From Butyricicoccus sp. Marseille-Q5471 (GTDB lineage: Bacteria > Bacillota > Clostridia > Oscillospirales > Butyricicoccaceae), in the NCBI RefSeq assembly GCF_951230135.1, contig NZ_CATNVC010000007.1:62001-126000 (forward strand): a stretch of 64,000 bases of DNA, given 5' to 3'. The translations under genes were made by a program, and so were the position numbers. A model generated the notes under the pieces. That model was not told the DNA's origin, searched no databases, and was given only the letters and a program-made list of their open reading frames with translations. Below are positions 8,945 through 17,393 of this stretch, one piece after another; the stretch's first letter is position 1, and every line of letters begins with the position of its first letter.

Positions 8945-10471
8945 TTATAGTCCCAAGCGCTCGTATTGTTCGGGTGGTGCATCGTGTATTTCCAGACTGT
9001 CTCGCAGCTTTTGAACGATCGTTGCCTCCAAGGCCGTGTCACAAATGGGGTGATCTTGTGCATAGTCCTGCTGCAAATCAAATAGCAATGACGCTTCATT
9101 ATAGGGCGAGCGGCAGGAAAACTCCTGTGACGCATTGCCCCAATGAATGATATCGGCCGGGAATCGGTAAACCGGATAGTCTGTCCACGAGAGGAATCGA
9201 CCCATTTCGATTTTATCATAATCCGCAACATTCACCGCATCGTTTGCGCCGTAGAACTGACGCAGCACGGTCGGCATTGCGGTGTAGACATACAGCGGCC
9301 GATCCGTCTCATCCTTTGCCGCGCGGAAATAGGTGTATCTGCCGTCCGTCCAACCTACCTGCTTACCAAAATATCCGAAAATCGCACTGTCACGCACCCG
9401 TTCAGCCTCGCCGCGCAGCAGCGGCAGCAGGCTCCTTCCGTGAATGGGATATTGCAGCACGTCCTCCGATACACCGAAGAACTCCATAACGGTGGGCAGT
9501 ACATCGATATTTTCTGTCACCGCGCCGCAGCGGCCGGGTGCAATGCCGGGCGCCGCAATCATCAGCGGGATATGAAACACCTCATTATAAGGCGGCATAT
9601 AATTTTTCGCCATATAGCCGTGCTCGCCGAGATGAAACCCATGATCAGTCGTAAAAATGACCATGGTATCCTTCCACATATCATGCTCATCCACCACATC
9701 CAGGATTTCACCAATATGGCGGTCGGTCATCGTCAGCAACGCCTTGCAGCGGCGGCGCAGGTGATCGGTTTCCGCTTCATCGAAAATATTGGGTTGATAA
9801 TCGGGATGCTTCCAGTCTGGGCCCTCATACTCACCCGGTTTTTCGTACAAATCCAGATAGTGCTTCGGCGCATCATATGGCTCATGCGGGTCAAAGGCCT
9901 CAACCCACAGCATGAAATTGTCGGCCTGATGGTTCTCTTCCAGCCATTCGGCGGCGTGCCACATCGTTTTCACGCTCGGATACTCATATTCCGTGCGGAA
10001 ATGACTGCGGTTTTCGCGCTCGGCCTCCGACCAAACGCCCTTGAAGTCCGCCGGCGGCACATCCGGACGAATTCCCGCTTCGCATGGACGTGTCCAGACC
10101 GGATCGCCCTCCTGCCCGCGCACCACATCCCATGCGGTGAAGCCCTTGGTGTAATTTTCGCCGCCCGGAATCAGATAATGTGCGTGATCGGCAAACATCT
10201 GCGTATGTACATTCTTTTCTCGTAAAATATCGGGCATCGACTGGTCAAACGGCTCCATGCCACCCCACGGCTTTTCCAAAAAATTCAGTCTGCCGGTCAA
10301 AATGTCTCGTCGGGCAGGCATGCAAGGCGCCGAACCGCACCAGTGGCTGTCAAATACGACCGACCGGTGCGCTAAGCGGTTCAGATTTGGGGTCAATGCC
10401 GGATCGGACGAGCCGTAAGCCTCCAGCATGCGTCGGCTGACGGTATCGCACAGAATAAATATGGTCTTCAA
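8945..10471 (-). CDS. Sulfatase (Cys-type, formylglycine-dependent)
   Basis: 508 residues, alkaline-phosphatase superfamily. The N-terminal metal site (ILCDTVSR) is followed by the CxPxR active-site motif at C50 (CMPARRDILTGR), where the Cys must be oxidised to formylglycine by a maturase not in this window. Further signatures are FDPHEPY, the metal ligands TTDHGFHLGEHG, and the conserved IHGRSLLPLL. The chain starts directly with the catalytic domain and has no signal peptide, implying a cytoplasmic enzyme acting on imported sulfate esters. The start is TTG, placed by GGAGG nine bases upstream. It is a clear paralogue of the gene at 11304-12839; the TauE/SafE gene lies between them. Confidence 0.93.
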   Translation of the reverse strand: MKTIFILCDTVSRRMLEAYGSSDPALTPNLNRLAHRSVVFDSHWCGSAPCMPARRDILTGRLNFLEKPWGGMEPFDQSMPDILREKNVHTQMFADHAHYLIPGGENYTKGFTAWDVVRGQEGDPVWTRPCEAGIRPDVPPADFKGVWSEAERENRSHFRTEYEYPSVKTMWHAAEWLEENHQADNFMLWVEAFDPHEPYDAPKHYLDLYEKPGEYEGPDWKHPDYQPNIFDEAETDHLRRRCKALLTMTDRHIGEILDVVDEHDMWKDTMVIFTTDHGFHLGEHGYMAKNYMPPYNEVFHIPLMIAAPGIAPGRCGAVTENIDVLPTVMEFFGVSEDVLQYPIHGRSLLPLLRGEAERVRDSAIFGYFGKQVGWTDGRYTYFRAAKDETDRPLYVYTAMPTVLRQFYGANDAVNVADYDKIEMGRFLSWTDYPVYRFPADIIHWGNASQEFSCRSPYNEASLLFDLQQDYAQDHPICDTALEATIVQKLRDSLEIHDAPPEQYERLGL

Positions 10472-10506
10472 GTCAGATTTCCTCCTTTGTCGTTACAGCG
10501 CGCAGC

Positions 10507-11304
10507 TCATCCCAGATTGCGCACGATGTTGAGCACGCAAATGCCGAGCACCACAAGCTGTACTGTGTTAAAGCCCTTTTCTACCGTCTGATCGGGCAAT
10601 GCACGGTTGAGCACCGCACCAATGAAGCCGCCCAGCACTGCGCCAATTACCATGACGGGCAGCATCGAAAAGTCAAACAGCGCAAAACCTGTTGAAACAG
10701 CCGTGGAAACAAGCTTTGATACCTGTGCGGCGAGAATGGTGACGATAGAACATACGGTCGCTGTTTTAATGCCAAACGAGAACACAAACAGCAGAATGGC
10801 AACGTTGATCGGCCCGCCGCCAATGCCGAGAAAGGATGAGAAAAAACCCAGCATCACGCCGACCAGCAGCGCCGGAACTGCCCCATTCAGTCCCAGAGTA
10901 GGCAGTTTGTCCTTCATCAGCATATAGCAGAACACAATAAGGATGAGCAGTCCGAGGCAGATATTTTGATACACCAGTACACGGCTGTTCGAGCCGGCCG
11001 CGGCAATCATTCCGTCAAGCACATGCACACCAAGGCTGCCGCCGACGACCGAGCTGACCGCGAGCAGCACGGACATCCGAGCAGGAAACCGCGTCTTCTG
11101 ACGAATCTGCTTGCCGACCGACACGACCGACATCACCAGCACGGTGATGCAGGACAGCATACCGATTGTCGCCACATCATAGTCTCCCAGCACATCGAGC
11201 ACCGGTTTTATGATGACGCCGCCGCCCATACCGGTCATTGCACCGACAGTTGTCGCTACGAGGGATACGAAAAAATAAACCAAAGCCTGCAAAACGAGTT
11301 CCAT
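10507..11304 (-). CDS. TauE/SafE family sulfur-oxyanion exporter
   Basis: 265 residues, mostly hydrophobic, about eight membrane helices. It has the duplicated family motif: GAMTGMGGGVIIKPVL near residue 22 and GFFSSFLGIGGGPINVAILL near residue 153. TauE/SafE proteins export sulfite, sulfoacetate or related anions. Its start overlaps the stop of the upstream sulfatase by one base (TGATG), so the two are translationally coupled. That context suggests export of the sulfate or sulfite released by the sulfatases; the exact substrate is inferred. Confidence 0.9.
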   Translation of the reverse strand: MELVLQALVYFFVSLVATTVGAMTGMGGGVIIKPVLDVLGDYDVATIGMLSCITVLVMSVVSVGKQIRQKTRFPARMSVLLAVSSVVGGSLGVHVLDGMIAAAGSNSRVLVYQNICLGLLILIVFCYMLMKDKLPTLGLNGAVPALLVGVMLGFFSSFLGIGGGPINVAILLFVFSFGIKTATVCSIVTILAAQVSKLVSTAVSTGFALFDFSMLPVMVIGAVLGGFIGAVLNRALPDQTVEKGFNTVQLVVLGICVLNIVRNLG

Positions 11305-12839
11305 CAGTTTAGTCCAAGGCGCTCATACTGCTCGGACGGGCAATCGTGCGCAGCCATCGCGCGGCACAGCTTTTCTACCATCTGCGCTTCCAGTACTGCG
11401 TCTTTCAGCGGATGCTCCTGCGCATAATCCCGCTGCAAATCAAACAGTTGAGATCCCGTAATATAGTTGTTGATTTTTTCAAAGTTCAGTGCGTTATTGC
11501 TCCAATGGCAGGTCTCCGCAGCGACTTTATAAACCGGATAATTTGTCCATGGCAGATAGCGCCCCATCTCAATGGTGTCGATTTCTTCGCTGCTCATGGT
11601 ATCCAGTCCGATATAGTCGTTCATCATCGTCATCATCGCGCCGTACAAGTAAAGCGGCTTGTTTTCCTCCCGCGCCTTGGCGCGCATGTAAACATAACGA
11701 CCGTCGTATACATTGATTGTTTTTCCAAACACCCCAAACAACAGTTCATCGCGCACACGCTCCTGCTCGCCATACAACACAGGCAGCAGGCTTTTTCCGT
11801 GAATCGGGTTGCGGCAGGCCGTGTCCGGATCGATGCCGAAATACGACAGCACGGTTGGGAACACATCAATATTCTCAACCAGTGCATCCGACCGCCCCGG
11901 CTTGACGCCCGGCACCGCCGCCATAAACGGAATATGATGCACCTCGTTGTAATCCGGCATGTAGCACTTCGCTACATAGTTGTGCTCACCCAGCATAAAG
12001 CCGTGGTCGGTTGTGAAGATGACCATGGTATCCTCCCACATGTCATGCTCATCCAGCACATTCAGCAGCTTTCCCAGATACTGGTCTGTCATGGTGACCA
12101 GCGCCTTGTAACGGCGGCGGAAATGCGCAAGCTGCTCCGGGGTATAGTGATCCGCCGTGACATAATCCGGCCAGTACGGGTCGCTCTCCCCCATCTCGGG
12201 CCCCTCGTAGAGATCCATAAACTCCTTCGGCACATCAAACGGCTCGTGCGGGTCAAAGCCCTCGACCCAGAGGAAGAAATTATCTGCATCGTGATTGCGC
12301 TCCAGCCAGTCCGCCGCTGCGGTGAATGTCCGCGGTGTGGAATATTCGTCCTTCTTGCCCGCGTATTGCCGCATGGTCTGCTCATAGCACGCACCGTACC
12401 GCCCTACATAGCCCTTCGGCGCTTTTTCTGACGGTATGCCGCCCTTATCCGGCCCCCAGTAGATGGTGTCAAACTCGGTGCCGCGATGTAGGTTCCATGA
12501 GGTGAAATGTCCCCAGTAGTTCTCTCCGCCGCGCTCGGAGTAATGGAAATGGTCGGTCTCCATATGAGAATAAACGTTCTTTTCGCTGCGCAGAATCTCC
12601 GGCAGCGTGTGGTCGAACGGCTCGATACCGCCCCACGGACGTTCCAGAAAATTCAGCCGTCCGGTCATGATGTCACGCCGTGCGGGCATGCAGGGCGCGC
12701 TGCCGCAAAACGCTTGATCAAACACCACCGAACGCCGTGCCAGACGGTTGATATGGGGTGTGATAGCGGCCTCCTGTGCACCGTAGCAGGATAAAAAGCG
12801 ACGGTTTAAACTGTCGGACAAGATGAAAATTGTTTTCAT
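11304..12839 (-). CDS. Sulfatase (Cys-type, formylglycine-dependent), paralogue
   Basis: 511 residues. The architecture is the same as the gene at 8945: ILSDSLNR metal site, active-site C50 in CMPARRDIMTGR, FDPHEPF, TTDHGFMLGEHN and the IHGKSLLPVL block, with no signal peptide. The two share most motifs but differ in the region after residue 110, where substrate specificity is usually set, so different sulfate esters are likely. It is first in a three-gene unit (sulfatase, TauE, sulfatase). ATG 12839 follows AAAGGA at 11 bases. It is separated from the importer operon by the terminator at 12859. Confidence 0.93.
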   Translation of the reverse strand: MKTIFILSDSLNRRFLSCYGAQEAAITPHINRLARRSVVFDQAFCGSAPCMPARRDIMTGRLNFLERPWGGIEPFDHTLPEILRSEKNVYSHMETDHFHYSERGGENYWGHFTSWNLHRGTEFDTIYWGPDKGGIPSEKAPKGYVGRYGACYEQTMRQYAGKKDEYSTPRTFTAAADWLERNHDADNFFLWVEGFDPHEPFDVPKEFMDLYEGPEMGESDPYWPDYVTADHYTPEQLAHFRRRYKALVTMTDQYLGKLLNVLDEHDMWEDTMVIFTTDHGFMLGEHNYVAKCYMPDYNEVHHIPFMAAVPGVKPGRSDALVENIDVFPTVLSYFGIDPDTACRNPIHGKSLLPVLYGEQERVRDELLFGVFGKTINVYDGRYVYMRAKAREENKPLYLYGAMMTMMNDYIGLDTMSSEEIDTIEMGRYLPWTNYPVYKVAAETCHWSNNALNFEKINNYITGSQLFDLQRDYAQEHPLKDAVLEAQMVEKLCRAMAAHDCPSEQYERLGLN

Positions 12840-12858
12840 ATTTATGTATCCTTTCTAA

Positions 12859-12883
12859 AAAAGGCGGCATTGCGCCGCCTTTT
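12859..12883 (-). terminator. Terminator of the ABC importer operon
   Basis: Ten-base GC-rich arms (AAAAGGCGGC / GCCGCCTTTT) followed on the minus strand by TTTTTTAG, directly after the last ATPase gene. Confidence 0.85.
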
Positions 12884-12890
12884 CCGTTCT

Positions 12891-13634
12891 CTACCACCAT
12901 TTAATCAGCTCGGTTACCTCGTTTCGCACCTTTACGAACGCAGGGTCAACCACGCTTCGCGGGCGCGGCAGCGTGTTTTCGAGCTTCTTTTTAATCGTCG
13001 TCGGTTTGTTGGTCAGCACCAGAATGTTTTCGCTCAGGTATACGGCCTCCTCGATGTTGTGTGTAATGAAAATAACCGTCGTGCCCGTACGCTTCCACAG
13101 GCGAATCAGCTCATCCTCAAGTTTAAAGCGTAGCTCCACATCAAGTTGACCATAGGGTTCATCCATCAACAGCAGCTCGGGCTTTGTGGCAAAGGCGCGG
13201 GCGATTACCACGCGCTGTACCATAGACGTAGACAGCTCGACCGGGTAATAATCGCGGTACGCAGTCAGGCCGACGATTTCCAGCACCTCGGCCACTTCCT
13301 TTTTGATTGTCGCCTTGTCTATCCCCTTAATTTCCAAACCGAAGGCCACGTTCTGCTCGACCGTCAGCCACGGCATAGTTGAATATTCCTGAAAGATGTA
13401 GGCGATATTATGCTTTTTCAGATTAACCGGCTCACCGCCTATAAGGATTTCACCCGCAGACGGCTCGTACAGCTTGGTGATACAGTTCAAAAAGGTCGTT
13501 TTGCCGCAGCCGGTCGGTCCGACGATGCACAGAAACTCCCCTTTCTTTACGTCGAAAGAAATATCGTCCAGCACCAGCAGATCACCGAACCGCTTGGTCA
13601 TGTTCTGAACCTTGACTTTAATGTTGTCTGACAT
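12891..13634 (-). CDS. ABC importer ATPase, SsuB/TauB-like, with degenerate signature motif
   Basis: 247 residues. Walker A is GPTGCGKTT, Q-loop IFQEY, Walker B LLLMDEP, D-loop GQLD and switch histidine intact (ITHNIEEA). The ABC signature is LSTSMVQR instead of LSGGxxQR. In a homodimer that would impair both ATP sites. Paired with the neighbouring ATPase at 13647, which has an intact LSGGM but lost its switch histidine, one composite site would be complete and the other doubly defective. The N- and C-terminal parts match the nitrate/sulfonate/taurine class (LPRPR near the end). Last gene of the operon, followed by a terminator. Confidence 0.92.
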   Translation of the reverse strand: MSDNIKVKVQNMTKRFGDLLVLDDISFDVKKGEFLCIVGPTGCGKTTFLNCITKLYEPSAGEILIGGEPVNLKKHNIAYIFQEYSTMPWLTVEQNVAFGLEIKGIDKATIKKEVAEVLEIVGLTAYRDYYPVELSTSMVQRVVIARAFATKPELLLMDEPYGQLDVELRFKLEDELIRLWKRTGTTVIFITHNIEEAVYLSENILVLTNKPTTIKKKLENTLPRPRSVVDPAFVKVRNEVTELIKWW

Positions 13635-13646
13635 GATTTTCTCCCC

Positions 13647-14402
13647 TTACAGCGTTTTGTCAACGACCGCCGAAATTTCCTCGCGCAGATGCAGGAATTC
13701 GGGTGCGACGTAATCGCGCGGTCGGGGCAGGTCAATCTTGTACTCGGTTTTGACCGTCGTCGGGCAGTTGGTCATCACGACGATGCGGTCGGCCAGATAC
13801 AGCGCCTCTTCAATGTTGTTGGTAACGAACACAATCGTGCGCTTCTCCTTTTCCCAGATGCGCATCAGCTCCTCCTGCATCAGGTAGCGGGTCTGCGCGT
13901 CCAGATGGCCGAACGGCTCGTCCATGAACATGACAACCGGCTCGTTGCAATAGGCGCGTGCGATGCCGACACGCTGTTTCATACCGCCCGACAGCTTGGA
14001 GGGAAAACTGTTTTCAAACCCCTGCAGGCCGACCAGATCGATATAATACTGCGCCCGCTCGCGCCGCTCCTTTTTGGAGATGCCGCGGCTCTTGGGTCCG
14101 TACTCGACATTGCCCATCACGGTAAGCCACGGGAACAACGCGGTCGTCTGGTAGACGACGCCGCGATCCGGACCGGGCTTTTCAACCTTTTTACCGCTGA
14201 CCGTGACCTCGCCGCCGGTCGCGGTTTCCAACCCCGCCATCACGTTAATGAGCGTCGTTTTGCCGCATTGTCCGGGGCCAAACAATACGACCAGTTCATT
14301 TTCCTCAACGGTCAGGTCAACTTTGTCGATTACATCGACCACGCCGCGCTCGGTTTCAAACCTTTTGGAAACGTCTTTGCAGACGATGACTTCATTTTTC
14401 AT
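13647..14402 (-). CDS. ABC importer ATPase, SsuB/TauB-like, with switch His replaced by Asn
   Basis: 251 residues from the ATG that overlaps the upstream permease stop by four bases (ATGA); longer starts lack a ribosome site. Walker A is [10 protein letters not shown]-loop VYQTT, signature LSGGMKQR, Walker [10 protein letters not shown]-loop GHLD. The H-loop reads VTNNIEEA, so the catalytic switch histidine is asparagine; the codon is AAC with no frame problem. It complements the signature-defective ATPase downstream. It belongs to the sulfonate/taurine/nitrate importer class (LPRPRDY). Confidence 0.92.
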   Translation of the reverse strand: MKNEVIVCKDVSKRFETERGVVDVIDKVDLTVEENELVVLFGPGQCGKTTLINVMAGLETATGGEVTVSGKKVEKPGPDRGVVYQTTALFPWLTVMGNVEYGPKSRGISKKERRERAQYYIDLVGLQGFENSFPSKLSGGMKQRVGIARAYCNEPVVMFMDEPFGHLDAQTRYLMQEELMRIWEKEKRTIVFVTNNIEEALYLADRIVVMTNCPTTVKTEYKIDLPRPRDYVAPEFLHLREEISAVVDKTL

Positions 14403-15187
14403 TTTCCTCGTTCGCTCCATGCACACAGTTTGGCTTCGATTCCACGCATCAGGATGGCCAGCAGATAGCCAATGGCGCCGACCGCGATGATGCCGACGAG
14501 AATCTGAACCGAGTTGTTGGTATCCTGTCCGGTAATGATTACCCAGCCCACGCCTTCCGACGAGCGCACCATTTCAGCCGCCACGACCGTCGCCCAGGCC
14601 GAGCCAAGCGCGATTTGCAGTCCGGCAAAAATATGCGGCACACAGGCGGGCAGCACAATCGACGTAAACACCCGGCGATCGCTCGCACCCAGCATTTTCG
14701 CCGCGCCAATCAGCACGGGATCGACTGATTTGACGCCCGCATAGGCGTTCATTGTAACGTTGCCGAAGGCTGCCAGAAAGATGAGAAAATACTTGGTGAC
14801 CTCGCCGAGGCCGAACCACAGAATGGCCAGCGGAATCCATGCAATCGGCGGAATCGGGCGAATCATCTCGTAGATTGGGCGGAAAATCGCATCGATAATG
14901 CGATACCAGCCCATCGTAACACCAAGCACAATGCCGAGTGCCGAACCGGCCAGAAAGCCGACCATGACGCGCGACAGGCTCCACAGAATATGCCCCGGAA
15001 TGGTATGTGTGCCCAGCGGCTGGACAAAGCTTACAAAGAATTTACGGAATACCTCGACCGGCCCTGCCAATACAACGCCGAGATTCGTCCCGTTTGTGGC
15101 AAAAAACCAAAGCAGGATGAAGGCCGCGATGGCGAGCGCCGCACAGATTGACTTTTGCGCCTTGGATGCGTCGTTAAACCGTCCCAT
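14399..15187 (-). CDS. ABC importer permease, SsuC/TauC-like
   Basis: 262 residues, six membrane helices, with the EAA-type cytoplasmic loop (KMLGASDRRVFTSIVLPACVP) that docks an ATPase, and the PIPPIAWIPLAILWFGLGE stretch typical of the sulfonate/taurine class. Its ATG follows the upstream permease stop with no gap. Two permeases plus two ATPases and a single binding protein suggest a hetero-oligomeric importer. Confidence 0.92.
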   Translation of the reverse strand: MGRFNDASKAQKSICAALAIAAFILLWFFATNGTNLGVVLAGPVEVFRKFFVSFVQPLGTHTIPGHILWSLSRVMVGFLAGSALGIVLGVTMGWYRIIDAIFRPIYEMIRPIPPIAWIPLAILWFGLGEVTKYFLIFLAAFGNVTMNAYAGVKSVDPVLIGAAKMLGASDRRVFTSIVLPACVPHIFAGLQIALGSAWATVVAAEMVRSSEGVGWVIITGQDTNNSVQILVGIIAVGAIGYLLAILMRGIEAKLCAWSERGK

Positions 15188-15970
15188 TTATGCCTTCACT
15201 CCCTTCACAACCTTGTGCTCAATGATGGTCAGCACCCAGGTCAGCAGTGCGCCGATGGCGCCGATGGCAATCATACCTGCGATGATGACATCCGGTCGAT
15301 AGATACCGCGCGCCTGCTGAATCATAAAGCCGAGACCCTTCGTCGAAGCCAAAAGCTCCGCAGCAACAATGGTCGTCCACGATGCGCCGAGTGCAACGCG
15401 CACGCCGGTCATCACCAGCGGCAGCGAGGTCGGTACGGCGATGCGGGTAAGCATCTGCCAATTAGATGCGCCGAAGGTCTGCCCCACCCACAGGTGCACG
15501 TCCTTCGTCTGCCGGATACCGGTGTACGAATTGAGCACGCAGGGGACAAACGCGGCAAGAAACACGGTAACCACCTTGGAGGTCATGCCGATGCCAAACA
15601 TGATAATCATCAGCGGAATCCATGCGATGCCCGGCACAGGGCGAAGCAGATCGAACAGCGGCCGGGCAAACAGATCAACCTTTTTATACCAAGCCATTAA
15701 AATACCGAGCGGTGTGCCGATGACAACACCCATTAAATAACCGGACATTGCTACTCTCAGAGAAGAACCGATATGCTGGAACATGGTGCCCCCGTCCGGT
15801 GCGGGGTCGGATAGCTTTTTGATAAAGGTTTTCAGTACCACATCCGGTCCGGGGAGCGTCGATTCGGTGGTCAGTCCCAGTCCGCTCGATACCAGCCACC
15901 AGACGAAAATAAACAACGCTACCGACAGTACCGATATGGCGGCGTATTTTCCGCCGTTTTTCTTTTTCAT
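15188..15970 (-). CDS. ABC importer permease, SsuC/TauC-like
   Basis: 260 residues from the ATG preceded by GAGGTGA; the frame extends upstream without a site. Six membrane helices, the PVPGIAWIPLMIIMFGIGM class motif and an EAA loop (QTFGASNWQMLTRIAVPTSLP). It has a 40-residue N-terminal extension around the first helix compared with its neighbour. First permease of the operon, separated from the binding-protein gene by 128 bases containing a stable hairpin. Confidence 0.92.
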   Translation of the reverse strand: MKKKNGGKYAAISVLSVALFIFVWWLVSSGLGLTTESTLPGPDVVLKTFIKKLSDPAPDGGTMFQHIGSSLRVAMSGYLMGVVIGTPLGILMAWYKKVDLFARPLFDLLRPVPGIAWIPLMIIMFGIGMTSKVVTVFLAAFVPCVLNSYTGIRQTKDVHLWVGQTFGASNWQMLTRIAVPTSLPLVMTGVRVALGASWTTIVAAELLASTKGLGFMIQQARGIYRPDVIIAGMIAIGAIGALLTWVLTIIEHKVVKGVKA

Positions 15971-16045
15971 GCAATTCACCTCGTCAATTTCCATACGGCC
16001 TATCCGCACTGCGCCGATTGATGCCGTGATTTTGCTCCTGTTTGA

Positions 16046-16082
16046 AATTCCACGCAGAAAACTGTCGTTTCTGCGTGGAATT
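16046..16082 (-). terminator. Intercistronic hairpin between binding protein and permease genes
   Basis: Perfect 15-base arms (AATTCCACGCAGAAA / TTTCTGCGTGGAATT) without a good U-tract on the minus strand. This suits partial termination or 3'-end protection, giving more binding protein than membrane components. Confidence 0.6.
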
Positions 16083-16098
16083 CGAAGAGAGAGAAGGA

Positions 16099-17187
16099 TT
16101 AGTTAGCGAATTTTTGAACCTTTACACCGGTGGCTTCTTCAAGCAGAGAGGGATCGAAGGATTTCGCCACATTAGGCAGCTTATCCTCGGTAATCTTGCC
16201 CTGACCGGCGAGGAACTCGGAAATCGGCGCCATGGCCTTGCCCAGCTGATAATCGGACTGCTTGATGAAATCCGTGCCGACGTATTTGCGATCGGCAATT
16301 TCCTTACGCATATTTTCGTCGGTAAACTCTTGTGCATTTTCATGGTACTGTTTAATGGTGTAGTCAAAGCGTACGTTATCATCCTGCAAAGCATCCATGG
16401 CTCGGACGATGACCTTGAGGAATTTCACCACATCGTCGCGGCGGCTTTCAATGACAGCATTACGGGCAAAGCAGCCGTCCATCAGCTCAACGCCGGTTGC
16501 GTCCTCAAACGATGCAACTTCTACGTAGCCCTTATCCAAACAATCATATGAGTACGGGGGAGAAATGGAGATCAGATCGCCTTCGCCTGCGACAAACGCC
16601 TGAAAGCCCGGGCCGTATTCCATATGTACCTGCTCCACATCGGTTTCACTCAGGCCAAGCTGATTGATATATCCAATCGTTGCAAACTGAGACGAGGTGC
16701 CAAGCGGCCCTAAAATTTTAGCACCCTTTACCGTCTCTGCACTGCCCAGCATGTCCGACTTGCCGGAAACACTGCCGGATGCTTTGGCGATCGGACTATC
16801 CGGACGGGCGTAGATGCCCATGCCGCCGGTAGTATTGATTTCAGCAATCCACGAGCAATCGCCGTTTGCCATGGCATAAACCGATGCAAAGCCGGAACAC
16901 GCAACGTCAAGCTGCTTGGCCGCGATTGCTTCGTTAACCGGCGCGCCGGTCGGGAAAATTACGAGATTTACATTCAGGCCTTCTTCTTCAAACCAGCCCT
17001 GATTCTGCGCATACAGGGCAGGCACGCCCACCGTCGATACGAGCAAGCCGACGTTAAGCGGTTCGCCCTCCCCGCCTTTTCCACCGGCGCTCTCATTCCC
17101 CTTGGCGCCGCAGCCAGCCGTCAGACCGGCAATCATGGTTGTTGCGAGCAGCATACCGCACAGTCGCTTCCACATTGTACGTTTCAT
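16099..17187 (-). CDS. ABC importer substrate-binding lipoprotein, SsuA/TauA (NMT1)-like
   Basis: 362 residues from the ATG at 17187, placed by AGAGAGG upstream. It has a lipoprotein signal with lipobox LTAGC, then the NMT1/SsuA fold: PALYAQNQGWFEEEGLNV, VNEAIAAKQLDVACSGF and GPGFQAFVAGEGDLIS. Substrates of this class are sulfonates, taurine, nitrate or thiamine precursors. The neighbouring sulfatases and exporter point to an organosulfur compound, possibly a sulfate ester; this is inference from context. Confidence 0.9.
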   Translation of the reverse strand: MKRTMWKRLCGMLLATTMIAGLTAGCGAKGNESAGGKGGEGEPLNVGLLVSTVGVPALYAQNQGWFEEEGLNVNLVIFPTGAPVNEAIAAKQLDVACSGFASVYAMANGDCSWIAEINTTGGMGIYARPDSPIAKASGSVSGKSDMLGSAETVKGAKILGPLGTSSQFATIGYINQLGLSETDVEQVHMEYGPGFQAFVAGEGDLISISPPYSYDCLDKGYVEVASFEDATGVELMDGCFARNAVIESRRDDVVKFLKVIVRAMDALQDDNVRFDYTIKQYHENAQEFTDENMRKEIADRKYVGTDFIKQSDYQLGKAMAPISEFLAGQGKITEDKLPNVAKSFDPSLLEEATGVKVQKFAN

Positions 17188-17393
17188 AAACTTGCCTCTC
17201 TTTCTCATCTTTTGTTTTTCCACCGTTGTCTCTCTGCTTTGATGGTGTCATTATACGAAAACAGTCCTGCTCCCGCTATCACTTTCTTGACTCCTTTCAC
17301 CAGCAGATTGACATTCCATTGTGCCTTATGCACCATTTTTACAAATCAACTAACCAATATATATGTACTTTTCACATTTTGTCTTTCCATATC

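Noticed and set aside
9143-10225. Long plus-strand frame of 360 codons
   Set aside because: It lies antisense inside the first sulfatase gene, whose motifs are complete; no ribosome site and His/Arg-rich composition typical of a shadow frame.
11346-12431. Long plus-strand frame of 361 codons
   Set aside because: Antisense to the second sulfatase; same reasons.
12891-13634. Sequencing error explaining the LSTSM signature
   Set aside because: The codons (TCT ACG TCT ATG) differ from LSGGM codons at several bases with no frameshift, and the neighbouring gene shows a complementary change.
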